A DNA stretch of 64,000 nucleotides from Bog-756 sp963839925 (GTDB taxonomy: Bacteria; Actinomycetota; Acidimicrobiia; Acidimicrobiales; RAAP-2): assembly GCA_963839925.1 (NCBI GenBank), contig CAWIWV010000001.1, positions 434,001 through 498,000 on the forward strand, in the 5' to 3' direction. This document shows, one piece after another, positions 1 through 9,239 of this stretch (position 1 is its first letter; each line of letters opens with the position of its first letter). The notes beneath the pieces were generated by a model, which saw only the letters and a program-made list of their open reading frames with translations, was not told where the DNA came from and ran no database searches. Both the position numbers and the translations under genes were made by a program.

Positions 1-1097
1 CCACAACGGACTGGCCCACCATCCCGGACTGAGAGCCGAGGAACGGCACGCCGAAGCTGAACACACCACCGTCTGCTGCTCCCAACCAGTACCCCTGCGG
101 CGTCGGGCTGGGCACGGAAATCGGCGTGAGCGGTCCGGCGGGGTTCCCACCTTTGCCCGGCACGGGGGCCGGGTTCGGCTGCTTCACTCCGAAGGCGCAC
201 TGTCCGGTTGCGAAACCTCCGACGACGTTCGGCAATCCATCGGAATCCCCGTACTCCATAACAGGTGAGTCCTTCGAGCAGATGAAGTTGCCAGCGATGT
301 GGTTGGTAAGGATCTCATTCGCGTCGGGGTCGGCCAGGGTGTTGTTGGAGAAGGTGACGCTGCCACCGACCTTGTTGCGAAGGCCCCCCAACCAGCAGGA
401 GCTGAGCCCGATGACCCGCAGGTTGCCGCCGATGGTGTTGTCCTCATAGTCGCTGTAGACCGGTGATTGGAACTTGGCGAAAACGCCGCTCGGGTGTGCA
501 ATTGACGCCCCCTCCGCCGCCGGACTGTATGGCGTCCCCTCCGATGTTCGAGCGATGGATGATCACGCCCAGCGGATTGGTGGCATTCACGCTGCCCTTC
601 ACCGTGTCAGGGGAGCTCAGTGTCGGGTTGGCCTTACTAGGGTCGTCGACGCACGGGAAGAAGTTGGGTTCGCAACCGAGAAGAAGAGCCGCGCCACTTT
701 CGATGTTGATACCGCCGTCCACGGTCAGACCCGAGGTACCCGAGCCGCCGATGTCGTTTCTTGCGAACGCTGCGATCAGTGGCGCACCAGGATGGACGGT
801 GACATCGCCAGTCACTATGACCTGGCCGGCGTTCACAGCGCAGACGCCGGTTACCGATACCGAGCTGTACGTCCCACCTGGAAGGGGCTCTGGAGAACCC
901 GAAGTACCAGCACAGGTCACTGATGAAGGTCCGGTCGCCGACGCAATCGAGGTGCTTCCGATGAGGCCGATTGGCACCAATAACAGGGCAGTCGCGACCG
1001 CCAAGGTCGCGTGCCGACATGACCGGCGACTCCGTGTCACTCCGACCGCCAGTCGCCTCACGTTCCTTAATCCAGCTCGAACTTCAGAAATCAACAC
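1..1097 (-). pseudogene. Secreted DGGVF-repeat protein, frameshifted and cut by the left window edge
   Basis: A GTG start at 1097 opens a signal peptide (about residues 1-54, ending ASA) followed by a Thr/Gly/Asn-rich secreted region with repeated 'GGD/GGN' turns. The opening frame stops at 444, but reading resumes in another frame near 487-500 (from SGVFAKFQSPVYSDYEDN) and continues to position 1, with a GYWLGAADGGVFSFG repeat near 20-75. One extra base around 488-500 explains the break. The same GYW-DGGVF repeat occurs in the gene at 21505. Either a pseudogene or an assembly error; the downstream part is well preserved, so the loss is recent or artificial. Function unknown; extracellular by its signal peptide. 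Confidence 0.75.
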
Positions 1098-1426
1098 GCC
1101 GCCTCCGATCCTTGGCTGAAGGTCACAACCCTCTCGTCAGTAATACTCCACGTGCCGTTTGGCGACAAGGGGGGTAGATACACCTCGGCTAGGGGTGGTA
1201 TCCGCACCCAAGACGGCCAGCCGCTTTGAGCACGCAGGCGGCCTCACTGCCGGTGGTATGGGGCGTCCAGCCGGACGGGACGTAGTAGGCGGCCATGGGG
1301 TTGATCCTCACGGGAGTGTTATCCGGCGATATCGCCTGCTCCGAGCGACCGTGACCTAGGTCTCCTGCCGACACGCTTCCGTGGTGCAATGCTGGCCGCA
1401 GAAGCCACCAGCCCAGAGGGGGTCAC
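1098..1426. other. Divergent intergenic region
   Basis: Separates the minus-strand secreted protein from the plus-strand carotenoid oxygenase, so promoters for both should lie here. I see no open frame with coding character, RNA gene or strong inverted repeat. The only clear element is an AGAGGGGG ribosome binding site just before the ATG at 1427. Confidence 0.6.
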
Positions 1427-2764
1427 ATGACCACGGTCGAGAACCGCTACCTGACAGGGAACTACGCCCCAGTGACCGACGAGGTCACCACCACAGAGCT
1501 TCCAGTAACCGGCTCACTTCCAGAAGCCCTCGCGGGCCGCTACCTACGCAACGGACCCAATCCACTATCCCCCCCCGAGCCGTCCACGTACCACTGGTTC
1601 ACCGGCGATGGAATGGTGCACGGCATCAGGCTTCGAGACGGACAAGCAGAGTGGTACCGGAACCGATGGGTGCGCTCCGCCGAGGTCGCTCAAGCGCTCG
1701 GTGAACCCGTCCGCCCTGGAGCGGTGCACGCCGACATGGATTTCGCCCCGAACACCAACGTGATCGGACACGCGGGCCGCACCTTCGCCATCGTGGAGGC
1801 GGGGGCACGCCCCTACGAGCTCACATACGAGCTGGATACCATTGGGCCGAGCGATTTCGGTGGCTCCCTCCCAGGCGGGTATACCGCCCATCCCAAGCGC
1901 GATCCATCAACCGGAGAGCTACACGCGATGTCCTACTTCTGGGGATGGGGCAACCTGGTTCAGTACACCGTGGTCGATACGGCCGGTCTGGTGCGAAAGA
2001 TCGTCGATATCGAGGTCGGCGGTTCGGTGAGCGTCCACGACATGTCGCTCACGGAGCACTTCGCCGTCATCTACGACCTCCCCGTGGTGTTCGACGTAGA
2101 GGCAGCGATGTCGGGTGCGAACTTCCCGTACCGGTGGGACCCCGATTACCGGGCACGGGTGGGGCTGTTCGACCGCGAGGGGTGCGCCGATGACGTCAGA
2201 TGGTTCGACGTCGAGTCCTGTTATGTCTTTCACCCCATGAATGCATACGACGACGGTGACAGGGTCGTACTCGACGTGGTGCGCCACGCAAAGATGTTCG
2301 ACACGCATCGTCTCGGCCCGGACGAAGGTCCGCCTACCTTGGAACGATGGAGTCTCGACCTCGCTGGGGGCAAGGTGGTGGAGGAGCGACTCGACGACCG
2401 AGGTCAGGAGTTCCCCCGAGTCGACGAGCGAGTCGTCGGACGTAGGCACCGCTACGGCTATGCCGGGGCGTTCTTGGTCAACGAGACCGCACTGATCAAA
2501 CATGATCTGGAGCGTCGCACCAGCGAAGTGCGGGTGCTCGGCTCGGCAGGCGGGGCCTCAGAGGCCGTCTTCGTACCATCGGACCCCGACGCCGCAGAGG
2601 ACGAGGGCTGGGTTCTATCGCTCGTGTATGACCCTGAGCGTGATGCGAGTGACCTGCTCGTGCTCAACGCAGGCGACTTTGCCGGCGACCCGCAGGCAAT
2701 CGTGCATCTGCCTCAACGAGTCCCATTCGGTTTCCACGGGAACTGGGTACCAGACGACGCCTAG
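1427..2764 (+). CDS. Carotenoid oxygenase (RPE65 / lignostilbene dioxygenase family)
   Basis: 445 aa, the usual length of bacterial family members. Fe(II)-dependent cleavage of a carbon-carbon double bond in a carotenoid, apocarotenoid or stilbene. The four iron-binding histidines are visible at about H155 (GGYTAHPKRDP), H204 (VSVHDMS), H269 (CYVFHPMNA) and H437 (PFGFHGNW) near the C-terminus. The N-terminus has the family motif YLRNGPNP and HWFTGDGMVHG. No signal peptide, so cytoplasmic or peripherally membrane bound. The ATG is set by AGAGGGGG seven bases upstream. It stands alone; no carotenoid biosynthesis gene is nearby, so substrate cannot be told from context. Confidence 0.93.
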   Translation: MTTVENRYLTGNYAPVTDEVTTTELPVTGSLPEALAGRYLRNGPNPLSPPEPSTYHWFTGDGMVHGIRLRDGQAEWYRNRWVRSAEVAQALGEPVRPGAVHADMDFAPNTNVIGHAGRTFAIVEAGARPYELTYELDTIGPSDFGGSLPGGYTAHPKRDPSTGELHAMSYFWGWGNLVQYTVVDTAGLVRKIVDIEVGGSVSVHDMSLTEHFAVIYDLPVVFDVEAAMSGANFPYRWDPDYRARVGLFDREGCADDVRWFDVESCYVFHPMNAYDDGDRVVLDVVRHAKMFDTHRLGPDEGPPTLERWSLDLAGGKVVEERLDDRGQEFPRVDERVVGRRHRYGYAGAFLVNETALIKHDLERRTSEVRVLGSAGGASEAVFVPSDPDAAEDEGWVLSLVYDPERDASDLLVLNAGDFAGDPQAIVHLPQRVPFGFHGNWVPDDA

Positions 2765-2836
2765 TCAGCCCAGCGATCGGCAAGGTCACCTCTCGGATGA
2801 CCATCCTGTGTGTGCCGGAGCGTGACAGATCGCGAT

Positions 2837-2877
2837 CAACAAGCATCGCTGCCTGAATAACGCCTCCAGGCCGGTGA
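2837..2877 (-). repeat. Copy 1 of a dispersed gene-tail remnant
   Basis: 41 bases matching 12836-12876 at 34 of 41 positions. Read on the minus strand both copies can be translated as RPGGVIQ(A/F)AMLV(D/A)R(D/E)L(S/T)R, so the similarity is also at protein level. Neither copy belongs to an intact gene. It looks like the end of a duplicated and decayed coding sequence. Confidence 0.5.
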
Positions 2878-2931
2878 TAGGGGGCGCGCCTCTGGCTGTT
2901 AGGGTACGACTCCCACCACCCAGTAGGTGTC

Positions 2932-3260
2932 TCACTTCACCGTGATCTGAACCGGCACGTAAGACCCGTAGATAGCCCCTCGGGAATAATCCCAATCGGC
3001 TTCAAGCTGGTAGTGCCCAGTCTTCAGACCACGAGGCACGGTCAGGCTCGCTTGCCAGTATCTCCCCAGGTGCAACTCACCCATGGTGTTGGCGATCACC
3101 TGTGCTGTGTCACCGCTCTCGTACAAGGCGACGATCGGCGTGACAGCAGGTTCGGGACACGTTCCTCCGTTTGCCTGGACTGTGAGTGTTGACCCGGCCG
3201 TGACCGTCGTGCCAGGTTCCACCGAGAGCGTAAAGGGGGAGCGCACCCTCCACCGAGGAT
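2932..3260 (-). pseudogene. C-terminal fragment of a secreted Ig-like domain protein
   Basis: The last hundred or so residues of an open minus-strand frame look like a beta-sandwich domain: SVEPGTTVTAGSTLTVQANG, then a core with LTVPRGLKTGHYQLEADWDYS and a clean end VPVQITVK. Such domains sit in secreted actinobacterial proteins. The frame continues to an ATG at 3396, but that upstream part is Arg/His-rich, has no signal peptide and overlaps a better frame on the other strand. I therefore read it as a truncated remnant; the left limit given is approximate. It could also be a short intact protein starting at 3396. Confidence 0.4.
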
Positions 3261-3311
3261 GAAATCCAATGGGGATGGCGAGTCTCTCATGACGTTCCCG
3301 GACCTGAGGCG

Positions 3312-3455
3312 ATGTTCGCTGAGTCGAACCTCCCCCGAAAGCCCACTTCGTCCCAACTACTCGATGCCATTCGTTCGGCAGACACCGAAGCGCCATCCGC
3401 AGAACTCGTTCAAGAGCTCATCGGGTTCTACCCCGGTCACGTGAGCGACATATAG
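3312..3455 (+). CDS. Possible small protein or gene fragment, 47 aa
   Basis: Short frame beginning MFAESNLPRKPTSSQLLDAI and ending LIGFYPGHVSDI, with an amphipathic, acidic helix-like composition that looks coding. Only a weak GAGG precedes the ATG, and it overlaps the N-terminal extension of the minus-strand fragment. I do not recognise it. It may be the tail of a lost gene. Confidence 0.25.
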   Translation: MFAESNLPRKPTSSQLLDAIRSADTEAPSAELVQELIGFYPGHVSDI

Positions 3456-3488
3456 CCGGCGGTATGAGGCGGTCCTTTGTAGAACGCC

Positions 3489-4331
3489 CTAGGCGGAAGC
3501 GATCCAACTGACCCCGATGATCTCAGCACCACCATGAGCACCGATGATCGCGCCCAGTTGCCCCACGCGAAGCGAATCGCGAGGAAATCGGGGGGCTATG
3601 AGATCGAGGAAGTCGTCGATGTCAGGCGCACCACCGTGCATTACGGCGACGTGCTCGATCGATCCTGCCTGGATCATTCGTTCGTAGAGCATGTGCATGG
3701 CCTTCTTCCGGGTCCGAGGTTTGCCAGCCTCCTGAACCTCGCCAGTGCTGATGTCAACGAGCGGTTTGATCGACAACATGGACCCAAGCATGGCCTTCGC
3801 CCCACCGATCCGACCTCCCTTCTTCAGGTTGTCAAGCGTGTTCAAGGCAGCGAACACGCGGGTCCTGGGAATGAGCGCTCGGATCCGCTTCAAGACGGCG
3901 CCCACATCGGCAACTCCGTGGGCGACTCGGGCGGCCTCCAGTACGAGCGTTCCGAGTCCGCTCGATACGGACCTGCTATCGACGACGTGGACCGGGATCT
4001 CTCCTGCCACGGCGTTGGAGGCAGACATTGCCGACTGCAAAGTATTTGATAGGTCACCAGAAATGTTCAGGCAGACCACCGAATCGGCGCCGGCGTCGCT
4101 TGCCCTCCTAAAAGCCTGTTCGAAGGCACCGGGCGATGGGCAGGACGTCTGGGGAAGTTCGTCGGACTGTGCCATTCGGCTGTAGAAGTCAGCGACAGTC
4201 AAGTCCAGTCCGTCGGTGAACTCTTCTTTCCCGAACCGAATGCTCAGTGGAACGATCTCGACTTCGTGCTCGTCGAGGTCATCCAAAGTGAGATCACAGG
4301 AGCTATCGGTAACGATGTGGATACTCGGCAC
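3489..4331 (-). CDS. DegV family fatty-acid-binding protein
   Basis: 280 aa, standard DegV length. The N-terminus IHIVTDSSCDL holds the TDSS motif (about residues 8-11) and TSCPSPGAFEQAF near 62-74 provides the second ligand-binding segment; KKGGRIGGAKA is the conserved mid-domain loop. Family members bind one fatty acid and, in FakB examples, present it to a kinase for phosphorylation and incorporation into phospholipid. Cytoplasmic. The start is GTG, chosen because GAGGAGGG lies eight bases upstream. No FakA-type kinase gene is adjacent. Confidence 0.92.
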   Translation of the reverse strand: MPSIHIVTDSSCDLTLDDLDEHEVEIVPLSIRFGKEEFTDGLDLTVADFYSRMAQSDELPQTSCPSPGAFEQAFRRASDAGADSVVCLNISGDLSNTLQSAMSASNAVAGEIPVHVVDSRSVSSGLGTLVLEAARVAHGVADVGAVLKRIRALIPRTRVFAALNTLDNLKKGGRIGGAKAMLGSMLSIKPLVDISTGEVQEAGKPRTRKKAMHMLYERMIQAGSIEHVAVMHGGAPDIDDFLDLIAPRFPRDSLRVGQLGAIIGAHGGAEIIGVSWIASA

Positions 4332-4506
4332 TATGTTGCCCTCCTCGCCAGCGACCTCTCCGTCGGCTCGACGTACCTACCTCACACGAGCCGAAACGAT
4401 AATGCCAGTTCAGAGTTTTGTCGCTGAACCGGTGGTAGGGGTCACCTGAGCGTTCCAGGGACATTGCGAGTACCTTCGGAAGTTCATCCCCCTTCAAGGA
4501 GGCGCA

Positions 4507-4833
4507 ATGCCGAAGTATCTGCTTGCAGTGAACTACACCCTCGATGGCGTCAAGGGTCTCGGAGCCCAAGGTGGTACAGCTCGGGTCACCGCTGCCACCG
4601 AACTTGTCGAGAGTCTCGGCGGCAAGGTCGAGTCGTTTTACTTTGCCTTCGGAGATACGGATGCCTATGTGACGATCGACCTCCCGAACAACAGCTCTGC
4701 CGCCGCCGGGGCACTGGCAGTGAACATCGGGGGAGGGGCCACGGTGCGGACGGTAGCGTTACTGACCGCCGCGGAGATGGACGCGTCGGTAGCAGCCATC
4801 AAGAAGGCGACGTACCGCCCGCCCAGGAGCTGA
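4507..4833 (+). CDS. GYD domain protein
   Basis: 108 aa with the features of the GYD family: opening MPKYLLAVNYTLDGVKGL, central ESFYFAFGDTDAYVTIDLP and a C-terminal alpha/beta region. The family is a small dimeric alpha/beta-barrel-like fold of unknown activity. An AAGGAGG six bases before the ATG fixes the start. Lies alone between convergent neighbours. Confidence 0.85.
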   Translation: MPKYLLAVNYTLDGVKGLGAQGGTARVTAATELVESLGGKVESFYFAFGDTDAYVTIDLPNNSSAAAGALAVNIGGGATVRTVALLTAAEMDASVAAIKKATYRPPRS

Positions 4834-4903
4834 CTCTTTCCCGCTGACCGGTGTTTAGGAACGCTCGCTAGTGTTTGACTCCGCTCTGAGTGTGGCCGAC
4901 GAC

Positions 4904-5209
4904 TTAGCTCCCCAAGTGCTGATGAGAGACCAGCTCGATCCAGGTCACGCTGGAGGGCGGTCCGGCCACTCCCCCTTTTGTGAGCGCCTCAGCGAGTCGA
5001 TCTTCCATGAATCTGGCTTGATGCTCGGGTGTGTCCCAGACTTCAATCACGACGAGATGCCCAGCCTCATTCAGACCCGCCGAGTGAGCAACTAGGCCGT
5101 CGGGCCAGTTGCCGTCTCCGCTTTGTGGATCGATGCCCAGCTCCTTGTTGACCGCGTCGTACTCCTTAGTTGTGACGCCCTCAAACTCCAGAATCAGCTC
5201 TGATGGCAT
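4904..5209 (-). CDS. Small dimeric alpha/beta-barrel (ABM-like) protein
   Basis: 101 aa starting MPSELILEFEGVTTKEYDAV, with HLVVIEVWDTPEHQARFMED typical of antibiotic-biosynthesis-monooxygenase-like proteins, which fold as dimeric ferredoxin-like barrels. Activity in this group ranges from quinone oxygenation to none known, so no substrate is assigned. A GGAGGA lies about ten bases upstream of the ATG; an overlapping upstream ATG is out of frame. Confidence 0.75.
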   Translation of the reverse strand: MPSELILEFEGVTTKEYDAVNKELGIDPQSGDGNWPDGLVAHSAGLNEAGHLVVIEVWDTPEHQARFMEDRLAEALTKGGVAGPPSSVTWIELVSHQHLGS

Positions 5210-5386
5210 TTGGAATCATTCCTCCAGAATCGTGCGAATGGATCTGCTGCGCAGCCTTTCAGGTCCATGCCCATGACGCCAGCGAGGTGCCGCCAGAGGC
5301 CTTGCTCGTTCGGCCCACCGACCCGGTGTATGGGGCACCCCGGATTCGTCCCAGGAGCTGTGCCCAGCCCTCAGTATCGTTCTGAG

Positions 5387-6133
5387 ATGGGTATCGCCTG
5401 GATGACGGGATTCCTGGACTTCCCGGCATCAAGAATCGGCGATGGTGCTCGGTTCTGGCAGTCAGTCACTGGCTCCACCATGTCCGAGTCCCGGGGTTCC
5501 TCTGCTGAGTTCGCCACCCTTCTTCCAAAGACGGGAGATCCTTATCTCAGGCTGCAGCGCATTGAACATGGCTCTGGTGGCGTGCATCTCGACCTCCACG
5601 CCGAGAACGTCGACGAGACATCACAGCGTGCCCTGACCATGGGTGCCCTCCTCCTCGAAGCGAGACCACACATCAACATCTTTAGCTCACCGGCGGGTGT
5701 GACCTTCTGCGTCGTACGACATCGAGGCGAACGGCACCGCCCTCCTCCGACCTTGTGGGATGGCAGATCTCGAAGTCTTGTCGACCAGATATGCGTCGAC
5801 ACGGGGCCGACGACGTACCTCGAAGAGGCAGCATTTTGGACCGGCCTGACGGGATGGGAGAGACGAGCTGGTGCATTGTCAGAGTTTGAGTTTCTCGTCC
5901 GTCCTGCCCATATGCCGTTCCGACTCCTCTTTCAGCGGCTGACCGAAGACGAGCCCGGTGGTGGCGCCCTTCACTTGGATTTGGCGTGCAGCGATGTAGG
6001 ACGCGAGACGAATCGGCATGTGGCGTTGGGAGCGTCCGTGGTTCGGATCATGCGGTATTGGACAACCCTGATCGACCCGGCAGGTATGACCTACTGCGTA
6101 ACAGCACGCAACCCAGATACGGGAATGCTTTAG
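5387..6133 (+). CDS. Two-domain VOC / glyoxalase-like protein
   Basis: 248 aa with two tandem glyoxalase-like halves: the first contains FLDFPASRIGDGARFWQSVTG and ends SSPAGVTFCVV, the second starts QICVDTGPTTYLEEAAFWTG and ends DPAGMTYCVTAR. This pattern is the Glyoxalase_6-type vicinal-oxygen-chelate family, mostly of unknown substrate in actinobacteria. The frame is open from 5210, but the region before 5387 is low in coding character, and the ATG at 5387 begins right where homology-like sequence starts. Cytoplasmic. Confidence 0.8.
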   Translation: MGIAWMTGFLDFPASRIGDGARFWQSVTGSTMSESRGSSAEFATLLPKTGDPYLRLQRIEHGSGGVHLDLHAENVDETSQRALTMGALLLEARPHINIFSSPAGVTFCVVRHRGERHRPPPTLWDGRSRSLVDQICVDTGPTTYLEEAAFWTGLTGWERRAGALSEFEFLVRPAHMPFRLLFQRLTEDEPGGGALHLDLACSDVGRETNRHVALGASVVRIMRYWTTLIDPAGMTYCVTARNPDTGML

Positions 6134-6210
6134 CGGCTCCACCGGCCACCGCCGTCGTGCCGAGCGCGCCCCAATCCGGCGTTATCCAGGACGCTCCTGT
6201 GAGCAAGACC

Positions 6211-6727
6211 TCATGGGACCGGCTGCGTCTCCATTGAGAGAGGCCAGGTGGTCACCACTGCGGCGACGGTGAGGAACAGCGCCGCACCCGAAGCGAGGAT
6301 TCGTTCTTGAACGGCGAGTCCGTGTTCGTATCCGGCGCGGTCGACCGGCGTCAACGAGCCGTGACTATTGAGGAAGTATCGGCCATTGTGGATCTCGGGC
6401 TGCCCTTGGGCAGAGGCAATCCCGAACGCCAATGACGCCCAGAGGAAGATCGCAAGCATGGGAATCCCAAGTCGGAGGGCAGGGTGCGCAGAGCGCAGGA
6501 CCTGGAGAAACTGATCCCATCTGCTGCTGTAGTACTCGTTGGTCAGGCCGGTGGTGTCGTTCCAGCGGCGCCGAGGCCGCTTCTGACGCTGAGCCATTTC
6601 GATAACGACCGAGCCGAAGATGGGGAACGCCAAGACAAAGAGAACGAGCCAGACGGCGTCGGGAACGTAGGGCGCATCAGGGAGGTAAGTCGAGACCGCC
6701 ACGACAGTTCCAACGACGACTTGGTGA
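6211..6727 (-). pseudogene. N-terminally truncated membrane protein
   Basis: The C-terminal part of a long minus frame reads as a real membrane protein: two or three hydrophobic helices (AVWLVLFVLAFPIFGSVV, a segment around LGIPMLAIFLWASLAFG, and ASGAALFLTVAAVVTTWPLS) with a basic loop between the first two. Upstream of about 6727 the frame runs into transposase sequence and the expected N-terminus is missing. It was evidently cut by the element next to it. Family not recognised. Confidence 0.5.
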
Positions 6728-6900
6728 TCAGGCTGCGGCCTCGTCGAGTGTCGTAGAGAAGGCGAGCTCGAACTCGACCGGGGTGAGTTTTGCCTAGTCT
6801 GCGCCGACGGCGACGCCGGTTGTAGGTGTGCTCGATCCAGTAGACGATCTCGTAGGCGAGGTCGTCCCTCGTCCTCCACTGCTTCCGGGATGTCAACCAA
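6728..6900 (-). mobile_element. IS3-type transposase C-terminal remnant
   Basis: Minus-strand sequence translates to SRKQWRTRDDLAYEIVYWIE followed by HTYNRRRRRRRLGK and, after skipping one base in an A run, LTPVEFELAFSTTLDEAA and a stop. This is the end of an IS3-family integrase domain (helix with WIE-xxYNRRR and the LTPVEFE tail). The rest of the transposase is gone and the remaining frame carries a +1 error, so it is inactive. I could not recognise terminal inverted repeats. Its 3' end abuts a truncated membrane protein gene. Confidence 0.8.
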
Positions 6901-6981
6901 ACCTGCAGCAAACCCTTCCTGTGTCACACCCGACGGTTGATACCGTCTGCACGAGCGGGCTAGTCATCTCAGAACGGGCGA

Positions 6982-8238
6982 TTAGCTGGCACGACTCCGA
7001 CCTGGCAGTCGGTGTTCATGGACCGATGTTGACTCCATGCCAGGCGGGGAGGGGCCCGATGCGGAGTGAAACCACGCCACGTAGCGGTTGACAAGAGGTG
7101 CTGCCGAGACTCCGTGTGCCAAGACTGACAGGCCGACTGTCACATAGGCGATCGTGGTCAGAGTTGCCGCGTGCCGAAGATGCTCGTCCTCAACGATCAC
7201 GGCGAAGACTATTGAGGCAAGTCCCCGGGGGCCGAACCATCCTATGAACGTGACAGTGGCGAGTCGGGCACGGGTGCCGAACAACGCGATGGCCACAGGA
7301 ACCATCCGAACGAGCGTTAGACTGAGCACTGCGTAAACGACGATCTGCCAGCTCAGGTGTTTGAGTTCTGGGCCGAGTAGGACGGCACCGAAGATGAGGA
7401 ACGTCACGCTGTCGAGCACCAAACCGATGTCTTCGGTAAATCCCATCATTTGGTCCATCTGAGTAATCGCCAGCAGGCCAAAGAGTGCCCCGGCAACGAA
7501 CGCGGCAATGAACCCTGATCCGCCGATGGCAGTAGCCGCTCCATAGGCCAACATCGTCGTCCCGAGGGGAAGAATCTGCTGCCACGGTTTGTCGATGAGG
7601 TTCCGGGTTCCTGCAAAGCGGACGATTCCGGATGCCAGCAATGCAGCGGCGATACCGCAAAGCGCCCCGTAGCCGATCTCCTCGACCACGATCCTGAGCG
7701 GATTGGCCTCTGCGCCCGCGACGGTAGCGAGGAGGATGAGCAGAATCGGCACGCAGATTCCGTCGTTGAGGCCACTTTCGACGTTTAGCGATTGTCGCAC
7801 CACCTGCGGAAGTCGATCGTCGGTCACGACTGCGCTGCCGAGCCCAGCATCGGTCGGAGCCAGGATGACGGCAAGGATGAAGGCATCGCTGAGCGAGAGC
7901 TCATTGAAGAGGACTAACGCAGCTAACCCCCCGAGGGCGATGGTCAACAACAATCCAATGCCGAGTAGGCGAGTGGGCACTGAAGCTTCACGTCTCAGTG
8001 CTCGTACATTGATCCGAGAAGAATCAGAGAACAAGACGACGGCGAGTGTGGCCTCGGCCAGCGATCGAACAGTCGAGCTAGTGGGCTGAGTGGCGATCTG
8101 GCCGAGGACCAGTGGACCTGCCAGAACTCCGATTGCGACGACCAGAATGGCAGGAGTGAGTGGCGTGCCAGACAGATACCTGGAGATGGTGGCCAGGAGC
8201 AGCAGGGTCAGCCCCACGATCGCAAGTCCGGCTCCCAT
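6982..8238 (-). CDS. Na+/H+ antiporter, CPA1/NhaP type
   Basis: 418 aa with about 12 hydrophobic segments. Typical CPA1 motifs are present: LAPTDAGLGSAVVTD, NVESGLNDGICVP with the conserved Asn-Asp of the ion-binding site, and WFGPRGLASIVFAV near the C-terminus. Exchanges Na+ (or K+) for H+ across the cytoplasmic membrane for pH and salt homeostasis. The C-terminal tail after about residue 385 is short and hydrophilic, without a TrkA domain. The ribosome binding site of the ATG at 8238 is weak. It lies just upstream of the transposase remnant. Confidence 0.92.
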   Translation of the reverse strand: MGAGLAIVGLTLLLLATISRYLSGTPLTPAILVVAIGVLAGPLVLGQIATQPTSSTVRSLAEATLAVVLFSDSSRINVRALRREASVPTRLLGIGLLLTIALGGLAALVLFNELSLSDAFILAVILAPTDAGLGSAVVTDDRLPQVVRQSLNVESGLNDGICVPILLILLATVAGAEANPLRIVVEEIGYGALCGIAAALLASGIVRFAGTRNLIDKPWQQILPLGTTMLAYGAATAIGGSGFIAAFVAGALFGLLAITQMDQMMGFTEDIGLVLDSVTFLIFGAVLLGPELKHLSWQIVVYAVLSLTLVRMVPVAIALFGTRARLATVTFIGWFGPRGLASIVFAVIVEDEHLRHAATLTTIAYVTVGLSVLAHGVSAAPLVNRYVAWFHSASGPSPPGMESTSVHEHRLPGRSRAS

Positions 8239-8674
8239 ACTCAGGTCGCGCCCAATCGGAGTTCGGTGGGTTGCATCGTGCCAGAGAGCATGACATGGCT
8301 GCGTAGTTGGACTCGGTCCTTCGCTCCGCGACTATCTCCATGGCCGGGGCATAGGTGCCCGAGCGTTATCCACACGCCCGAAGGTGCCGGTCGAAGGCGT
8401 GCCTGGACAAACCTGAGCGTCCCAGTTGGAAACGGGTGCTCAATCCACCTCTTCTGGTAGTCGGCTTCGCCGTAGGTGTTCAGAACTTTCAGCGATTCCC
8501 GACGTTCAGTCAGCGGCTAGCTCTGTGCACTGCGAATCGTACGCCTACGCCATAATCCCCAACGATTGAGGCGCAGTAACCTATAAAGGTCTTTTGGCCC
8601 TACAGGTTGAATCGGCGGTCAGGCAACGTTTGAGTTGAGTCTGTCGTGATCGGACCTGAACAGGGAGGAATGCG
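8239..8674. other. Divergent intergenic region upstream of the PLDc_N gene
   Basis: 436 bases without a convincing gene. It holds the GGTCTTTTGGCCCTA box (separate entry) about 80 bases before the next gene and that gene's ribosome binding site. The first 300 bases show nothing I can interpret. Confidence 0.5.
8587..8600 (+). promoter_or_regulatory. DosR-like box upstream of 8675
   Basis: AGGTCTTTTGGCCC followed by TA; 11 of 14 positions agree with GGGACTTTCGGCCC seen at 15015. Its centre is about 82 bases before the start of the PLDc_N gene, a distance shared with the other boxes. Assignment to a response regulator of the DosR/DevR type is inference. Confidence 0.4.
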
Positions 8675-8908
8675 TTGCTTGCCTACAGCTTTCCATTGCT
8701 GAGTGTCTTCTGGAGCCTGCTGATGTTTGCGGGATTCGTGTTGTGGATCTTCATTGTCGTCTGGTGTTTCATCGACAACTTCCGACGCCGGGACCATCAT
8801 GGGGTCGCAAAGGCGCTCTGGTTCCTCTTCATCGTCTTTGTTCCCATTCTCGGCGTGCTCGCCTACATCATCTCCAGGCCGTCCACGGTAGACGTTGAGG
8901 TGTTGTGA
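8675..8908 (+). CDS. PLDc_N domain small membrane protein
   Basis: 77 aa with two transmembrane helices (about residues 8-33 and 46-67) and the phospholipase-D-N-terminal motif pattern WCFIDNFRRRD, then KALWFLFIVFVPILGVLAY. Such proteins are short membrane proteins of unknown role, often stress related. The start is TTG: a GGGAGGA lies five bases before it, while the overlapping ATG gives only a ten-codon frame. Probably co-transcribed with the LapA-like gene at 8964. Confidence 0.85.
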   Translation: MLAYSFPLLSVFWSLLMFAGFVLWIFIVVWCFIDNFRRRDHHGVAKALWFLFIVFVPILGVLAYIISRPSTVDVEVL

Positions 8909-8963
8909 ACAGTTCCATCGAATCGTGACGATCGAGGATGGGTCCTTGAGGAGCGTGAAGGCA

Positions 8964-9239
8964 ATGCCCACTGAATCCGACGTTGGTCCCAGTCGCAAGA
9001 ACAGCTCCCGCCTTGGTGGCGGAGCGATCGCAACGCTGATCGGCGTTGGGCTGCTTCTTGTATTCATCGTCCAAAATACCGAGAGAATCAAACTGCATTT
9101 CTTGGTTTGGCACTTCTCGTGGCCGCTGTGGTTCTACACCCTCATCACGGCTGTTTTCGGAGCACTTGTGTGGTTCGGGCTCGGTGTCCTGCGTCGCCAT
9201 AGGCGCCGCAAGGAGCGCCGGGAATACCGAAGGGGTTGA
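8964..9239 (+). CDS. LapA domain (DUF1049) membrane protein
   Basis: 91 aa with a short N-terminal cytoplasmic segment, two transmembrane helices, the LapA signature FIVQNTERIKLHFLVWHFSW between them, and a very basic C-terminus (RRHRRRKERRE). The ATG at 8964 follows a GAGGAGCGTGAAG stretch; the in-frame extension to 8895 overlaps the previous gene and lacks coding character. Forms a likely two-gene membrane unit with the PLDc_N protein. Confidence 0.85.
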   Translation: MPTESDVGPSRKNSSRLGGGAIATLIGVGLLLVFIVQNTERIKLHFLVWHFSWPLWFYTLITAVFGALVWFGLGVLRRHRRRKERREYRRG

